A DNA stretch of 64,000 nucleotides. It comes from Eupeodes corollae. Its lineage: Eukaryota > Arthropoda > Insecta > Diptera > Syrphidae. Below, piece by piece: positions 48,116-61,020 of the stretch. The stretch's first letter is position 1, and each line of letters opens with the position of its first letter. The DNA is taken from positions 26,485,946 to 26,549,945 of the forward strand of contig NC_079148.1 of NCBI RefSeq assembly GCF_945859685.1, read 5' to 3'. A program made the position numbers and the translations under genes. The notes under the pieces were generated by a model. It made no database searches. It worked only from the letters and a program-made list of their open reading frames with translations, and was not told the origin of the DNA.

Positions 48116-49077
48116 AAGGAAAACGCATGGTTCGATGCGAGCTGTAAGAAGGGTTTTAGGGCTAAGAAGGTGAGTTTCCGTTGTTTTAAAGCAAATCCAA
48201 CTGAGGAAAACCGGAATAAGTTCAAGCAAGCCAGGAAGGCCTGCAACGCCCATAATCGACAGACCAAATTGTTACATGACCAAAAATTACGGCAAAAAAC
48301 ACTGCAATGTCCCAAAGGCAGTCAAAATGTTTGGTCATTTATAAAAATTATGAGGAATTTTTCATCTTCCTCGGTTCCTATGTTCCTTGTCAATGACACT
48401 CCATTTGTAAGCTCTTTAAAGAAAGCTAATCTCTTTGCTAGGCAGTTCACCGCTAATTCAACGCTGTCAGTGAGTGTTATGACTCCGCCTGTACTAGAGG
48501 GAGTTAGTGATTCTATGGGACCAATCTTTTTCGCACTCATACTGTGGCAAGAGTTCTTAAAGATCTTAACATTCATTAATCCGCTGCTCCGGATGATATC
48601 CCCGCTATTTTTGTGAAGAGGTGTTCTTCAACGCTTTCAAAACCTATGCGTAAACTTTTTCATCTGTCCTACTCCTCAGGTCTCGTTCCGAGCGCATGGA
48701 AAACCGCATTTGTTCAGCTTATTCCCAAAAAAGGCGAATCTTCTTCACCGTCTAATTAACGACCGATTGCACTTACATCCCTTCTTTCCAAGGTCATGGA
48801 ACGCTGATTAATTATCAACTCAAGAAATATCTAGAAGATCAAATATTTCTTAATGACCGGCAATACGGTTTTCGTAGAAATAGATCATAATTCATCTCAC
48901 CGAACAGTGGATATTTCAAAAGCATTTGATAGGGTTTGGCATCAGGCTCTCTTATCTAAAATGCGTGCTTTCGGTTTCCACGAATCCTTGCTTCATTGGA
49001 TTAATAATTACATTTCGAATAGTTCAATACAAGTTGTATTGGATGGATTCAAGTCTGAAACCACAAAATAAACGCTG

Positions 49078-49383
49078 GTGTGCCCCAGGGCTCCGTTTTA
49101 TCTAACACTCTTTCTTATTTTTACTAACGATCTCCTGTCTGCAACTTCTAATCCAATACATTGTTTCGCTGACGATAGTACTATTAGCTTTTTATATTCG
49201 TTTCCAGAAACACATCCCTCACTTTCGAATGTGGAACTGCACCGACAAAATATGATAAGTTCATTAAATTCTGATAAAAACAGCTTTGTACAATGCGGAA
49301 TAAGGAACAGCGTGGAATTTAATGCTTCGAAAAACCAATGCTGTCTTGCATCGTTAAGGCGAGATATGCCCCGCCTGCCATGA
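49078..49383 (+). pseudogene. Family A RT palm block
   Basis: A 101-codon frame with FLIFTNDLLSATSNPIHCFA, the catalytic pair ADD intact, and VEFNASKNQCCLASLRRDMP. PQGS is lost to a frameshift just upstream (CPRAPF). It matches 34975-35445 of the minus copy. Confidence 0.75.
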
Positions 49384-50003
49384 TCCATAGATGGCACTTG
49401 CATCGAGGAGACTTAACATCTCGATATTCTCGGTATGTGTATCACCAACCACCTTGTTAAAAGATCACATACGCGATGTCGACAAAAAATGTCGCAAGAT
49501 GTTTGGTTTTTCTAAGGCGATGCAAGAAGTTTTTCTCCCCCTCTGATCTGGCTGTTATTAACAAGACTTATATACATCTAAAGCTTGAGTATAACTCCCA
49601 TATGTGGTCTGGTGATCCTACAACTTACTTAAACCTCTTGGGTAGTATTGAATGTAGAGCATTTAGATTGATTGGTGATAATATCATCTTAAAATCATTT
49701 ACGTCGAACATCTTCGTAAAGTTTCTTGTGGCACCCTCTTTTACCGTTATTTAAACGGTTTATGCTGAAACAGTTCAACCATAATACTCGCGCTTCTAGG
49801 AATGCTCATCAATATACCCTCGAGCCCAACTTCGGTCGTACCTTCAAGTACAGAGATTCGTTCTTTAGCTGTACTACACGAATGTGGAATTCCTTACCAT
49901 ACTCTGTCTTTCCCAGCCATTGTAATATTCAGGAATTCAAAACCAATGTGCACCGACACCTCCTTTCAAACTCTCTCTCCCTTTCCTAGTGCTCACACTG
50001 TGT

Positions 50004-51189
50004 CTGGCCGAAACTTCGCCATTGTTAGTTCAAAATGTGCTGCAGAATCTGAGGCAGTCAATTACAAGAACGTGGCCTGACACAAACCACAAAATTGTAA
50101 ATTTTGGTCTGCACCCGTACAACATCCAACTGACCTAAGAGCTGAAAACAAACGACCTTAGGTAGCAGCGTGTGTTCTTTAAAAGAATTTCGGGCAGTGG
50201 AAAGTTGGTACAAGTAAAGTACAAGTTTTTAAAAATTGTACTAGAACATTAAAAATTAAAATACTTAAGAAATTACCTTATACTTATTCTGAGTCAAATA
50301 CTTCAAACGTATCAATGTTCTTGGAATTTAAAAGTATTAATAAAATATTTGATATATTATTCAACGACTTACAGCGTTTTAGATTTGAATATTTATGCTT
50401 TGTTTATTTTGTAAGCTATCAACCACTTATAAATTGTGACAAAAAAAATTTTTCTTTCTATTCCTTAGAATCATTTTTAATTGGTAAATACAAGCAATCC
50501 TGGAGAAAATTTGTTACAATTTTTAACCTCTTTAAAAATACTTGTCATGCACAGTACTCAACTTGTTCTATCGAAAAATCGTTTTTTTTGTGAAACATTA
50601 TGGTTTTTTGGGGTAACGAAATAAATGTGAAATACGTAATTATTGTATCATTTATCTAACTTCAACTTTAACTTTGAACGTTATAAGATAAGGTTAATGT
50701 TATATACTCTTTTTCTTTTACAATATTCTTTGATTTTTATGTTTCCGCCGAATGTCTATTAAGCTTGCAGATTGCTGGAAAATTGTCATCAGACTTTTAA
50801 TAACTAAGTATAGTCTTTTAAATCGGTTATCAACAAAAAATCTAAAGAACTGCGCTTAAAAACGACCTCAAAGGTTAAAGAAAAATTATTAATTCGTAAA
50901 ATGTGGTCCTAAGCTAAGATTCACGGAATATCAATATCATCCAATTAGGTGACAAAGTGCCAATTTTCTATCGACTGAAAATTTTCCGTTTATACGGTCT
51001 TTTGGATTTTTCCAAATATTGGTAATTTTTTGGTAAAAAATCGGCTGACAAGTGCCGAAAAATGTTTGTCCTCCAATTAAGAATTATTGTCTATTTACAC
51101 GGGATGATCACTATTTTCTTGACAGATGACAGGGAATATTAACGTTTATTTAAAAAGTAAAAAAATATGTCGTGCAGTTTATTTATTGG
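50004..51189. other. No gene recognised
   Basis: A/T-rich. The frame at 50315-50593 is Phe/Tyr-rich low complexity with no domain. Confidence 0.35.
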
Positions 51190-51578
51190 AGACAAGTGAA
51201 GAGGAAAATTAGTTGCCACAGAGAGAAATCGCAAATTTTGGACGAAAGATTGGGTACAACGTTGGAAGCAGGAATGATTGTTTGAGACATTGTCGCTCGT
51301 CATTTGGCCAGATTTTTCTAGCATTTCTACAAGGCCTTACATTTGTTAACGGCCATCTCAATGGTTTATACTCCGCAACCTGCATCCCACAAATATCGCT
51401 TGGTCTCTATGTGCTGGTTAAATTTTAAAGTTTCTTCATGAGTCCAATTCTTTTCAACTTCTTTTTTGTTATTTTGCCAGACGGTTACTTCATATTTCTT
51501 CCATTTTAGTAGTTTGTGAATTCTTTCAAAATCTTTCAAATTTTTGTTCTTGCTTTGCTGCTCAAAAACTTTCTGCAA
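51190..51578. mobile_element. PIF/Harbinger-like relic
   Basis: Plus strand 51208-51280 reads RNRKFWTKDWVQRWKQE, the N-terminal style of Harbinger transposases. Minus strand 51578-51368 reads WTHEETLKFNQHIETKRYLW, like the MADF/Myb accessory protein these elements encode. The two would run toward each other. Terminal repeats were not found. The call depends on short motifs and is tentative. Confidence 0.35.
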
Positions 51579-54424
51579 ATTAAAAATTCGAAAATGTTGT
51601 TTCCAAAAGCATCATCCCAATTATTTTAAAATTCTGCCGTTTTCGACCGATAATGTTGGTTAAATTTTTTGGCGAAAAATCTTCTAATATTGAAAGATCC
51701 TGCAATCGTATATATTTAAGGTATGGTCTTAAACCCCGTTAAAAAGCGTCAACACATTTTGAACTGTCAACTATACCTTTTTTTAAGGCGCCATACAACC
51801 TTAAGTACTATTAGTATCTTGCTAATTAACAAATAAGACGAAAATCACACCAAACTATTGATTTCAGCGATCAATTCAAAAGTCATATTATAATTATTAA
51901 AAATTTCATCTGAAATAAGCCATTTGCCTTGAAAGCAAAAGTTCAATTGTTGGAACCCCCAATAACCTTAAACATTAGAACAACTAGCGCAGCGGTGTGA
52001 AAATACAATCTATTAAGAATTTGCATGAACCCATCGACCATCACCGCACTTAACAATGTCCAAGCTCATTTTTATTAAAACAAATAAACACGTATGCCCA
52101 CATTAAATAATTTATACCTTGTTAACGAAAAAAAAGTCTTAATTCACACAATTATCATTCTCACGGCCATGTTAGGTATGTAGGTATTTTTTTGAAGAAA
52201 AAAAAAAACATACAAAATTGGTAATGTAACCTACAGATCTTAGAGATCTTATAATACGAGTCTAAGATACATCGAGTCAAAAGTACAATCGTCTATAGTC
52301 GAGTCGTCTTATAAAATGTTAATGGGATGTTGTTTGAATCTTATTTGCGCAACAAAATAGCATAACTTATCACCTTTGCGCTATAAATTGACTCCGAACA
52401 TACCAAAGTCGAAGTCTAACTTTAAGTCTATTTTATGCGAGAATGTACATACATTGTAGAAATACCTAAGAGTAAGTATCTCAAGACATTGTACCCACTT
52501 GCTCATATAAAGAGTAAAGATACTAAAAATTTATGGAAGTTTTATTCGATGTGCGATTGAATACGAGATCAAACAACCAAAATAAGCAAACTTCACCTTC
52601 GCGCAATTTGGCACTCAAATTGATCGTGTAAATGTTGAACTAAATTCAATTAAGCTGTTTTCGATACATTTGCCTAACACACACCTAACCTACCTTACCT
52701 ACCTACCTTACCTACAAATATGTGATCGTGCGGAGATCAAGAAAGGAGTGGAGTTGTTCTTAGACTCGTATACGTATATAGAGAAACTTGATATCTATCA
52801 AAACTGATGGTAAAAGAAAATCTCAGTAATGGCCTTGAGGTTTGTTAAGCGTTAAATAAAAAGTTCTCCACGAGCACAGTTAGAGATAGGGACATGGTAC
52901 ATGGTGCTGGATGGTTGGAATTGAAAGATTACAATCTGATGCAGAAAAATCTTTTTACCACAATGCGACAAAAAGCCAATTGTAACGGTTCTTTCGCATG
53001 CATTATTTTCTTTGCGCTCTGAGAGTTTTATTATATCTATACCAAACTACCTTACCTTACCTTACCTATCGTTGTCATCGCGTTTAGCTTCGTCACCCTT
53101 TTGGAAGATGGCGGCAGCTGTTTGGTTGCCTATGCCTTTGTCTATACCTGTAGCCTAAACCTTTATAGCTGCAGCTATCTTTCTTTCTTATTATTTGTAA
53201 TTTTAAAGAAGATGTAATGCTAACTTCATCTTCTGTGTTAATTGTTTCTCACTCACTAAAAAATAGTCACAGTCACTGATGTGATAGTTGTTGTTGTTTC
53301 TGCTGCTGTTGCTGTTTAACAATGAATTTGTTGCAGATCCACTAAAAGTTGATAGGTAAGGTAGATATAAAGTCAGATGGTTGGTTGATGGCGCACAATG
53401 GTAGATAATTTATGGAAATGATTATTTTCATTAAGTTAGTTTTGTTTTTACAAAACATAAAAACAAAACAAAATTCAAGGAAACTAACTGCATTCAACAC
53501 GAACGTTTTTTGTTTTTTATTTATAATAAAAGAGAAAGATAATAATAATAACAATTAAAGCACATTGCAAATAAATTACTACTAGATTTTGCATGCAAAG
53601 ATGGTTACATAAGATCTCTCCAAGTCAATTTGGCATCAGTGTGAACAGCAGCGTACACCGTGTAATGATAACGAAGCAATATATGGAAGAAGCAGCTGTT
53701 ATACTTAAAGAACATGTAATGTTTTAGAAAATGTCTCCTTAAATCAATTAAGAAAGATGAAGATAAGAATGTGACTTGGAAGATGTATTTTATGCAGTTG
53801 AAAAATAACAAATGAGCTCTGAAATAATATCCAAGATAAATTAAAGGTCTTCTGATTCGGAAGACTACAGTAAGACGCTAACTTTAGAGCAATCAACTTT
53901 ATTAGATGTTGACGGTTGGTAATGAAATTGAGTTCACTAAAGACTTAGAAATCACACAGGAATAAGGTTATGATTTGAAACTTTAAAAATGGACCCATCT
54001 GAGATATAAGGCAAATGCAAATGCACTAAATTCTATTCAAGGCTTAAATTTGGTATTCGTGCAATTATCGAAGAGATATAGTCCGAAATGTACGAAATGG
54101 TTCTGGAAAGTTTCATAAAAAGTTAAGTAGCAGTGACGGCCATTTGGCTATTATTGTTTTCCATTCTTAAAAGCATTCATTCCTTTCAGCAACAATATAA
54201 CTCTTTTCGCCAAAACGAAACGTCATTTCGGAAAACCTGGCAATAGTTAAAGACTATATTTTTTGTTTCTTGAGCGGATTTAGCAAATTTAAAAATTGAA
54301 AATGTTGTGAAAAAAATAACCCTAAACTTATCGTTTAAAACTCGCATTTGTGAATCAAATAGTTTCACGTATTTGTAAGAAAGTTTTCTAAGGTATTTAG
54401 GTGCAAGAGTAGCGTTTTTGTTGG
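51579..54424. other. No gene recognised; CCTTACC simple repeats
   Basis: A/T-rich. Short CCTACCTTA / CCTTACCTT repeats occur at 52682-52722 and 53050-53070, with a related one near 26600. Frames at 53342-53811 and 54186-54368 are chance frames in A/T-rich sequence. Confidence 0.35.
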
Positions 54425-54611
54425 CATGTGGTTAGGTAAGGTTATGTTAAAGTGGCTGCGGGTTCAGAATCCACACACTTAGGCCAAAAGGATAGACCCA
54501 TTGTGATACCAAATGAATCTAGAGAATTAATTGTTACTAGTCAAACCATTTTGAGCTTTTTATTAAACGAAGAAGACATTTGATATCCTTTTAGCTAGTT
54601 CACTGGGATTA

Positions 54612-55601
54612 TCAAAAGAGTAGTCTCCTAGATGAAGTTTGCGTTTTAGTGAAAGAGCAGGGCAAGTGCAGAGAAGGTGAGAGATTGTTTCCTCTTCTTC
54701 CTCGTCCATACAGTTCCTGCAGAAGTCGTATTGCGTGTGTAAGACAGTGTTCCGTAAGGACACCTATTAGAGAGCTAATATGAAGTCTGCTTTGAAGTAA
54801 CAAGTCCTTAGATCGCTTTAGGTACAGTGAAGGCCATATGAGTTTTGTGGCTGCGCATGTTGGTAAATTGTGCCACCTAGAGTTTGCTATCTCAAAAGCT
54901 GTTTCTTTTAGCAGAAGTTTACATGCAGGTATTGGTATACCTATCTTCTCCCTTTCAGGTGAAATAGGCATGAGGGTTCCATTTTTAGTGAGTTCATCGG
55001 TTCTACAGTTTCCCGTGATGTATCTGTGGCCCGTTTGAGATTTGGTCGAGATGCCGTCAAGAGATTTAATAGCAGCCTGACTGTCAGAGAAGATGCAGAT
55101 ATCAGAAGTTGATATCACGTTTTCTCTGAGCAAGGAGAGAACCTCTTTGATCTCTAAAATTTCCGCTTGGAAGACGCTACAATGATTAGGGAGTCGGAAT
55201 GAGATTAAACTTTTCTGTGAGTACACACCTCTACCAACTCCCTCATTTGCCTTGGATCGATCTGTGTAAAAATGGATGCTTTTGTTATCCAGAAGATTTG
55301 TGTCTTCCCATTCTTCTCTGGATGGAATGGATACCTGGAAGTTTTTTCCAAATTGGGGTTTAGGAATCGTGTAGTCTGTGTACTTTGGTATAGAACCAAA
55401 GAGGTTCAAAATGATGGAGTGACCCACATTTTTGTTAGTCCATTGAGATGAGGCGTTGAGTCTTATAGATGTACTCGCTGCCACTTGTTTCCTAAGGTGT
55501 CGAGGGGTGTCAGATAGAGGAGAGTGTCTAACACTGCTGAGAGTGTAGTTCTCAATGCCCCGGTTATGTAGAGACATGCAGTGCAGTCCACCATACTGCA
55601 A
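54612..55601 (-). pseudogene. I/LOA-like C-terminal block with RNase H
   Basis: A 329-codon minus frame, the longest open frame in the window. RNase H residues appear as FYTDRSK (glycine of TDGS changed to Arg), FQAEILEIKEVL and IFSDSQAAIKSLDG. GNCRTDELTKNG follows directly after a deletion that removes the WVPGH histidine segment. The tail has CRNCMDEEEEE-type zinc-like residues in another frame (54563-54763). Confidence 0.75.
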
Positions 55602-56184
55602 ACCCGTACAAAAGTATTGGTCGGATGACCGATGTGTATAGCCAATAGGTTATGCGAGGTTGAAAGCCCCATTTGCTTCTTATAGCTTTGTTGCAAAGGA
55701 AAAGAGCTGCTGTAGCTTTTTTAACTCTTTCCTGTATATTAGATTTCCAACTTAATTTTTTGTTCAAAATCAGACCAAGATATTTGGCTTCAAAGGTAAA
55801 AATTAGTGGTACACCTTTTATTGAAGGAGGTATAATTACTGGAATCTTGTATTTCCGTGTAAAAAGGAGGAGGCCTGTTTTTTGAGGATTAAAACTTAGT
55901 CCGCAGTGATCAGCCCATCGAATGAGCATATTAAGAGCGTTTTGGAGGAGGTCTCTCAGTGTATTAGGATGTTCTCCTGTGACGGCGATAGCAACATCAT
56001 CGGCATATGCAACCACTCCGTAGCCTTCCCTCTCAAAGGATATTAGTAGTTCGTTAACCACTATGTTCGACAGGAGTGGGGACAGAACACCACCTTGCGG
56101 AGTGCCTCTACAGACAGACCTTTTCGTACAAAAATCTCCCATCTTATAGAGTTGATGATGCATGTGGAGCTGATTCTTCATCAT
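55564..56184 (-). pseudogene. I/LOA-like RT palm and thumb block
   Basis: A 206-codon minus frame holding the core polymerase: GTPQGGVLSPLL (~31-42), YADDVAI (~60-66), LSFNPQKTGLLLF (~95-107), AKYLGLILNKKLSW (~131-144) and PILLYGFAVWW. The catalytic aspartates are present, but flanking domains are lost or shifted. Confidence 0.8.
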
Positions 56185-56200
56185 ATGTTGGTAATTGAAC

Positions 56201-58638
56201 CGGAAGGGTATTAAAGTTGCAATCTTAAAGTTATATTAAGTGCGTAGTTTTGTTCTCAAGCCACTTGACTTTTCATGGAGTATTTGAGTTCCTCTGTTGC
56301 ATCTCCTCGTCAAAGTGTACTTTCACTAAGATTGATAAGTGAGCTGAGAAGTTGGATATGAGCACTTCAAAACGTGATTTATCCACTCTCCAGATGCTCG
56401 GCAATAGTCGATTACTCATTAGCCTCGCTTACATTTGCAACTCCTTTCAGTATAAAAAGCGCAAAAGTCAACAAACAACCTGCCATTTCTGATAAGCGTA
56501 TCATCCTTAGATTTTCTCATTACATCAAAAATTAGTTGGTCTTCTTAAAAAATCTATTTTCAATCACTTCAAATGGAACAAAAGACTAATATTTAGTTTC
56601 GAACCCACACAAAATACCTCCGCTCGCTCTGCCATGACTTATACCATTTTCAATTTTTTTCTTCTAAAAAAGTTTCGATGAGAATAATAATATCAAAATT
56701 AGAAATATAATTGAAAAAATCAGGTTTCAATAATTTATTTTGTAAAACTGTAATATTTTAGACCGAAATCGATAAATTGATAGTTTTAGTACTTTTTTTT
56801 GGAAGGCGGCACTGTTTTCCTATTGTCTTTGTTTGGCATCAATTCATATGGCGCTGTTCTCGGTTGAGAGATAGATGATGCGGCTGGCGCTAGAATCACA
56901 TAAACGATGCAGTCAAACAATTCTGGAGAACTGTCACCAAACATTTTTTTGACAAATGACAATTCTGCAAGACTTCGCGCAAATTTATAAACGACTGAGA
57001 AATTATTTATTTGCATTTTATCTCCTTTGATGATAATTTTTAAACTCGAACAGCGTTTGTCTTTTTTACCGAGACAACAACCTCTGTTCCTTTAAAATGG
57101 CTTGCGGTGGACACTTTTTCTTAGACGACCTTTGCAGAGCCATATTCTAAGAATATAGTTGCCCTGTGTAAGTGCATGTTGTGAACTTCTCGTGGCTTTT
57201 TCAAGTAATTATCTGCACCTTCTTTTAACCTGAGAAGCCCTTTGCAAGTTTGTTTTGCTTCTTCAACTGCATTGGTTTCTTTGTCTAGAGGAAAGTGCAT
57301 CACAACCTTTTTTGATTGTTGTTTGTTTTTCGGGAAATGACTTCGATTTGGGATTCCTAGAACTCACAGCGCTCCGTCATCGCAGTCAATTTCTGACTTG
57401 ACTGTGAATTCATTGCCTTTAATACCTCTATATTCAGTTCCACGGAAAAGCACGTGACATCAAGTGGGCAAATCTTTTATTTGATAGGTGCTATGACCTT
57501 ATTAAGGATGTTTTTGAATTGAGCAATCGAAATTTCACTATAACTTCCATCCTTGCCCTTTCATTTCCAAAATGTACAAATCTTCTGTCAAAGTAAAAAA
57601 GAAGTGTTGAATAAGGTTTTTTCATGTTGCTATGGAAATACGTCAAAAACTGTCAGACACAAATATGTCAATGTCTAACAACACACAATAATTAAGTGTT
57701 TCAACAATATGTTTTTAAAATGAAGACTACTCGGTATTCAGTACAACACAGCATACGCAACATTTTGCGTTGCAAGCGTATGTGTCAAATTGTGTGGTAC
57801 CAACACAATCTTCATGTCAATATGTCAAAACAAATTGACAGCATTGTATTTCTAATAATGACACATGCATGACACAAAAACATCACTCTGAAACAAAATC
57901 ACAAAATCTGATGACATTTACATGTTTACAAATAATAAAATGTGTTAAAAGACAAGTGTTTGGTGGTTTGTTTTTCTTCTTTTAATGTCGACACACTGCA
58001 GTTCAAATTGGCCCTATGCCAAGTGTTTCAAGTCTTCTGACATCTATGCAAATATAATTCCCTTCTATTTTAATTTAAAGAAAAAACAAAAAAATAGTTC
58101 AGTTGGTGCATAATAAATAAATGTAATTTTAATATTTAAACACAAATTATAACAAAAAAGCTTCAAAATGTTTACTTGCAACTGTATTTTTTGCAAAAGC
58201 CTTGAAAATTCTATTAAATATCATGTCATATTTCTATATATGGTTGAATTTGCAGCATGTTGCATGTGACACGCGATTTTTGAGAAAATTCAATTAGAAA
58301 ATCTTTAATTTATAAAATATTTTCATATATATGAATTTTAGACCTATAAATAAAAATTAGATACCTACAACCAACAATGCTAAAGAACATAAAACAAATT
58401 ATAAAAAAAACTATTCTCAGCTCTAAGTACCTATAATGATTGACTTTGAGAACTATACAAAAATGTGGGTGTAATTATGTGTGTTTTCAAAATCGTTTAA
58501 GTTCATACAAATAGTTTTGCATTTCAAACGGAAGCCGACACAGAAAGATTTTGCAATCATCATTAAGTATCTATTAATTAATAAATCATAATTATATAAA
58601 GAAGAAAGAAAAATTAAAATTCCTTTTCAAATGATCGA
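56201..58638. other. No gene confirmed
   Basis: A/T-rich. On the minus strand an ATG frame at 57016-56786 (76 codons, Pro/Lys end KTVPPSKKKY) and a frame at 57303-57121 (KETNAVEEAKQTCKGLLRL) read like protein but match nothing I recognise. They could be pieces of one decayed gene. 57600-57900 has repeated GTCAAA words without clear edges. Confidence 0.3.
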
Positions 58639-59488
58639 ATGGTGGTGATTTTATTATTGACACGATCGACAACAAATGGCTGTGATGGAGGATCAAATGA
58701 AAGCACATCAACAACATCTACCGGTGTTACCGCAATACCAACGGCTGCCTATAGAGCTTACCAACAACAGCAACAACAACAGGATTATTATAATAATCAT
58801 CAACTACTCCAACAAGAGCACCAACAACACAATCAACAGCAATCCGCATCATCTAGTCAACTCCACCATCATCATCTTCATAATTATCATCAATATCCGG
58901 CTGAAAGTCAAAGAGCCCCCACGCGATATTTCCCCAATAATGGAGTTGTCTCACCTCAAATTCAAACAACAACAACTCATAAAAAACCCTACAAAGTCAC
59001 CTTTGATTTGGACAAATCCTGCCACAGACACAGACACGATTCTGAGGAGGAGCAAGGGCCAAGTTTTTTGGCTAATCACCACCGTCATCCTTCATCACAT
59101 CATCTGCCATTATTCCCATCGCCACAACCACAACCACCACCACCACCACTGCCAAAAAGTCTACCACCAAATATACAGCCCTGCGTTCATCCGTCAGCAT
59201 CAGCGTCAGCGTCAACATCAGCAACAGCAATCAATGCTCTGCCAAAGCCACCTCGTCGTAAACATCATCGCAATACAGCGGCTTCGGCTGAACGACAGTA
59301 TAATCCTGCGCTACCATCGACATCATCCCTGCTGGAACATCCATTACTTAATTCTAACACCGTTACTAACACAAAAGACTATGTCCGTCACGTGACCCGT
59401 GTTAATTTTTACGATGTTGATTGTTTACAGGTGGATTATGGGAACGATGATGACGACAGCTGCGATACCGAAGCAATTACCAAAGAAG
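58639..59488 (+). CDS. Host protein exon, Gln/His/Pro-rich
   Basis: An ATG at 58639 follows an in-frame TAA at 58615 with no acceptor between, so it is read as the start. 283 codons plus one base run to a consensus donor GTGAGT at 59489 (phase 1). Gln run at residues ~42-48, Gln/His-rich to ~86, KPYKVTFDLDKSCHRHRHDS at ~116-135, a His/Pro-rich part with PPPPP, an Ala/Ser repeat (SASASASTSATA) near 190, then YVRHVTRVNFYDVDCLQVDY and an acidic DDDD end near 270. No enzyme domain or clear signal peptide is seen. This fits the disordered N-terminal region of a regulatory or signalling protein, but I do not recognise the family. The gene continues beyond the donor. Confidence 0.65.
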
Positions 59489-61020
59489 GTGAGTTTTCAT
59501 TACTTTGTTTTTGTTTTTCTATTAAAATCCATTTAAAAATTATTATAGCCTTTAAACAACGCTCTCTCACTTAATCAGATCAATAATGTAAATTGTTAAA
59601 GCACCTTAATTCACCTTCCCGATTCAAGTTCAAAAAGTTTTAATCTGTTTTGATTGCAAGGTGATTAGAATAACAACAATATCAACTAGAACAAAAAAAA
59701 AACTGATTGCTGGCAGCACTGAACCATGGCAGCATTCAGACAGACAGACGAATAAAGTTCAATTCATAATTATGGTTCGTTGTAATTACAATAATGTTTG
59801 CCATTTTGTGATGTAAGAAGTTAATTGCTGTGAACGCAAGACAGCAACAACAACGCACCAGTAAATAAGCCAGTAACACAAAAACAGTAATACCCCTAAT
59901 AGCCCCCTCCAACACAATATACAACACACAACAGACAACAGTTTCCGGGTACACTTGGCAGTATTATCCGGTACTTTGTACAATGTTGGGCTTTCGAACT
60001 CAAATTGGGTGTATAAGAGTTTAGGCTAGGAGTTATATTAGGAGTTTCTATATCTACATTTTAGGGAGGCAGTGTTTCGGCTTAAATGGTAGAAGAGAAT
60101 AATTAGTTCAACGGGCCAGCAACGAGCAGCTGGCGCGGCTGGGGGAAGCGATTTTATGAAGACAAGTGTGGTGGTTGAATGAGTGAGTCTGAGTCTTGCT
60201 GAATATGAGTTGAGTAGCCATAGGGCGGTTTGTTGTACGATTATATTTTGTGTGTTCCTTTTTATCGATCGAAAAAATGTAGCTTGCTGTATTAACAGAG
60301 TTTAGCTTTAGCTTTTAGGATAACTGTTGCATATTAATTGCGACTTGCCGACCGACCGACTACAGCGCCGACCGACGACGACGACGAGTACGTGATTAAA
60401 TTTAGATTGTTTATTTGTGATTAAGTTTATTTTATGCTATAACCTTGTTTAGCATGGTTTTGATTGAAATCGGATAGTTAGGTCGGACTTTTGAATTAAG
60501 TCTCAGTATATTTGAACATACCCAATGTACATGGATAGGTGTTGATGTACGAGTACATACGAAAGCTGTTTATAAACACGTGTCTAAATAACACACTACA
60601 TGTCTTTCAATATTGATAAGTTCCATTTGGGATGTGGACCATGTTTTTATAGTTTCCCGTCACGTTTTCGTGTGAAAAAAACGAATCAGAGAATCAGATT
60701 TATTTTTGTTCCTTACTTTATTGACTCACTCAACACAAGAACTATTTAGGATTCGACTGGTGAAGTTTTTGAACTTAACCTACTTTTTTGCCTTTGGAAA
60801 TAGTTTTCTCACAAATTGATTTTCAGATCATTGAAAATCCAAAGAATTTAAATCCAATAAGTCTTCGATGTTTCGAAAAGAGAAAAAAGGCTCATTTAAT
60901 TTCCCTTGATCAAAGTTTGTAGCACAGTTTTGCTGATATTTAGACGCTACGAAAAATTGTCATGAGTCCTTCTATACTTGAGAACGAAAATGATTTTATG
61001 AGAGAAATCTCCTTTCGCAC
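59489..61020. other. Probable intron; one GC-rich patch
   Basis: Begins with a consensus donor. The frame continues ~28 codons to a stop. CCGACCGACCGAC and GACGACGACGACGAG at 60340-60390 are a GC-rich simple patch like those at 31.1 and 32.8 kb. No further exon was recognised. Confidence 0.4.

Larger units (their letters stand above)
47230..50003 (+). mobile_element. Jockey-like non-LTR retrotransposon, family A, copy 2
   Basis: The most complete family A copy. Endonuclease 47230-47748 (PAVLALSEIHVGKESDPAE, NCFLYRSPNLDRVSTSREF). Linker 48170-48540 (FRCFKANPTEENRNKFKQAR). RT N-terminal part at 48541-48850 with KKGESSSPS. SKAFDRVWHQALLSKMRAFG is at 48918. 49078-49383 holds the palm with HCFADDSTISFLYSF. 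The thumb and C-terminus are at 49476-49989 (YSVFPSHCNIQEFKT). Multiple frameshifts exist, and a 22 bp tandem duplication at 48078 extends the linker. The 3' tail diverges from copy 1 after about 50003, so it may be 3' truncated. Confidence 0.85.
54425..56200 (-). mobile_element. I/LOA-like non-LTR retrotransposon with RNase H, copy 2
   Basis: Reads right to left from about 56200. RT palm (RGTPQGGVLSPLLSNIVVNE, VVAYADDVAIAV), thumb (LILNKKLSWKSNIQERVKKA, SVIRPILLYGFAVWW), then RNase H in the frame 55601-54612 and a 3' tail to about 54425. The YADD box is intact. It is 5' truncated, lacking endonuclease and RT fingers. Same general family type as 39125-40737 but diverged. Confidence 0.8.

Noticed and set aside
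58676..59395. Second long frame over the host exon
   Set aside because: An out-of-phase shadow of the real frame. Its Ile/Asn/His runs come from the CAA/CAT repeats read in another register.
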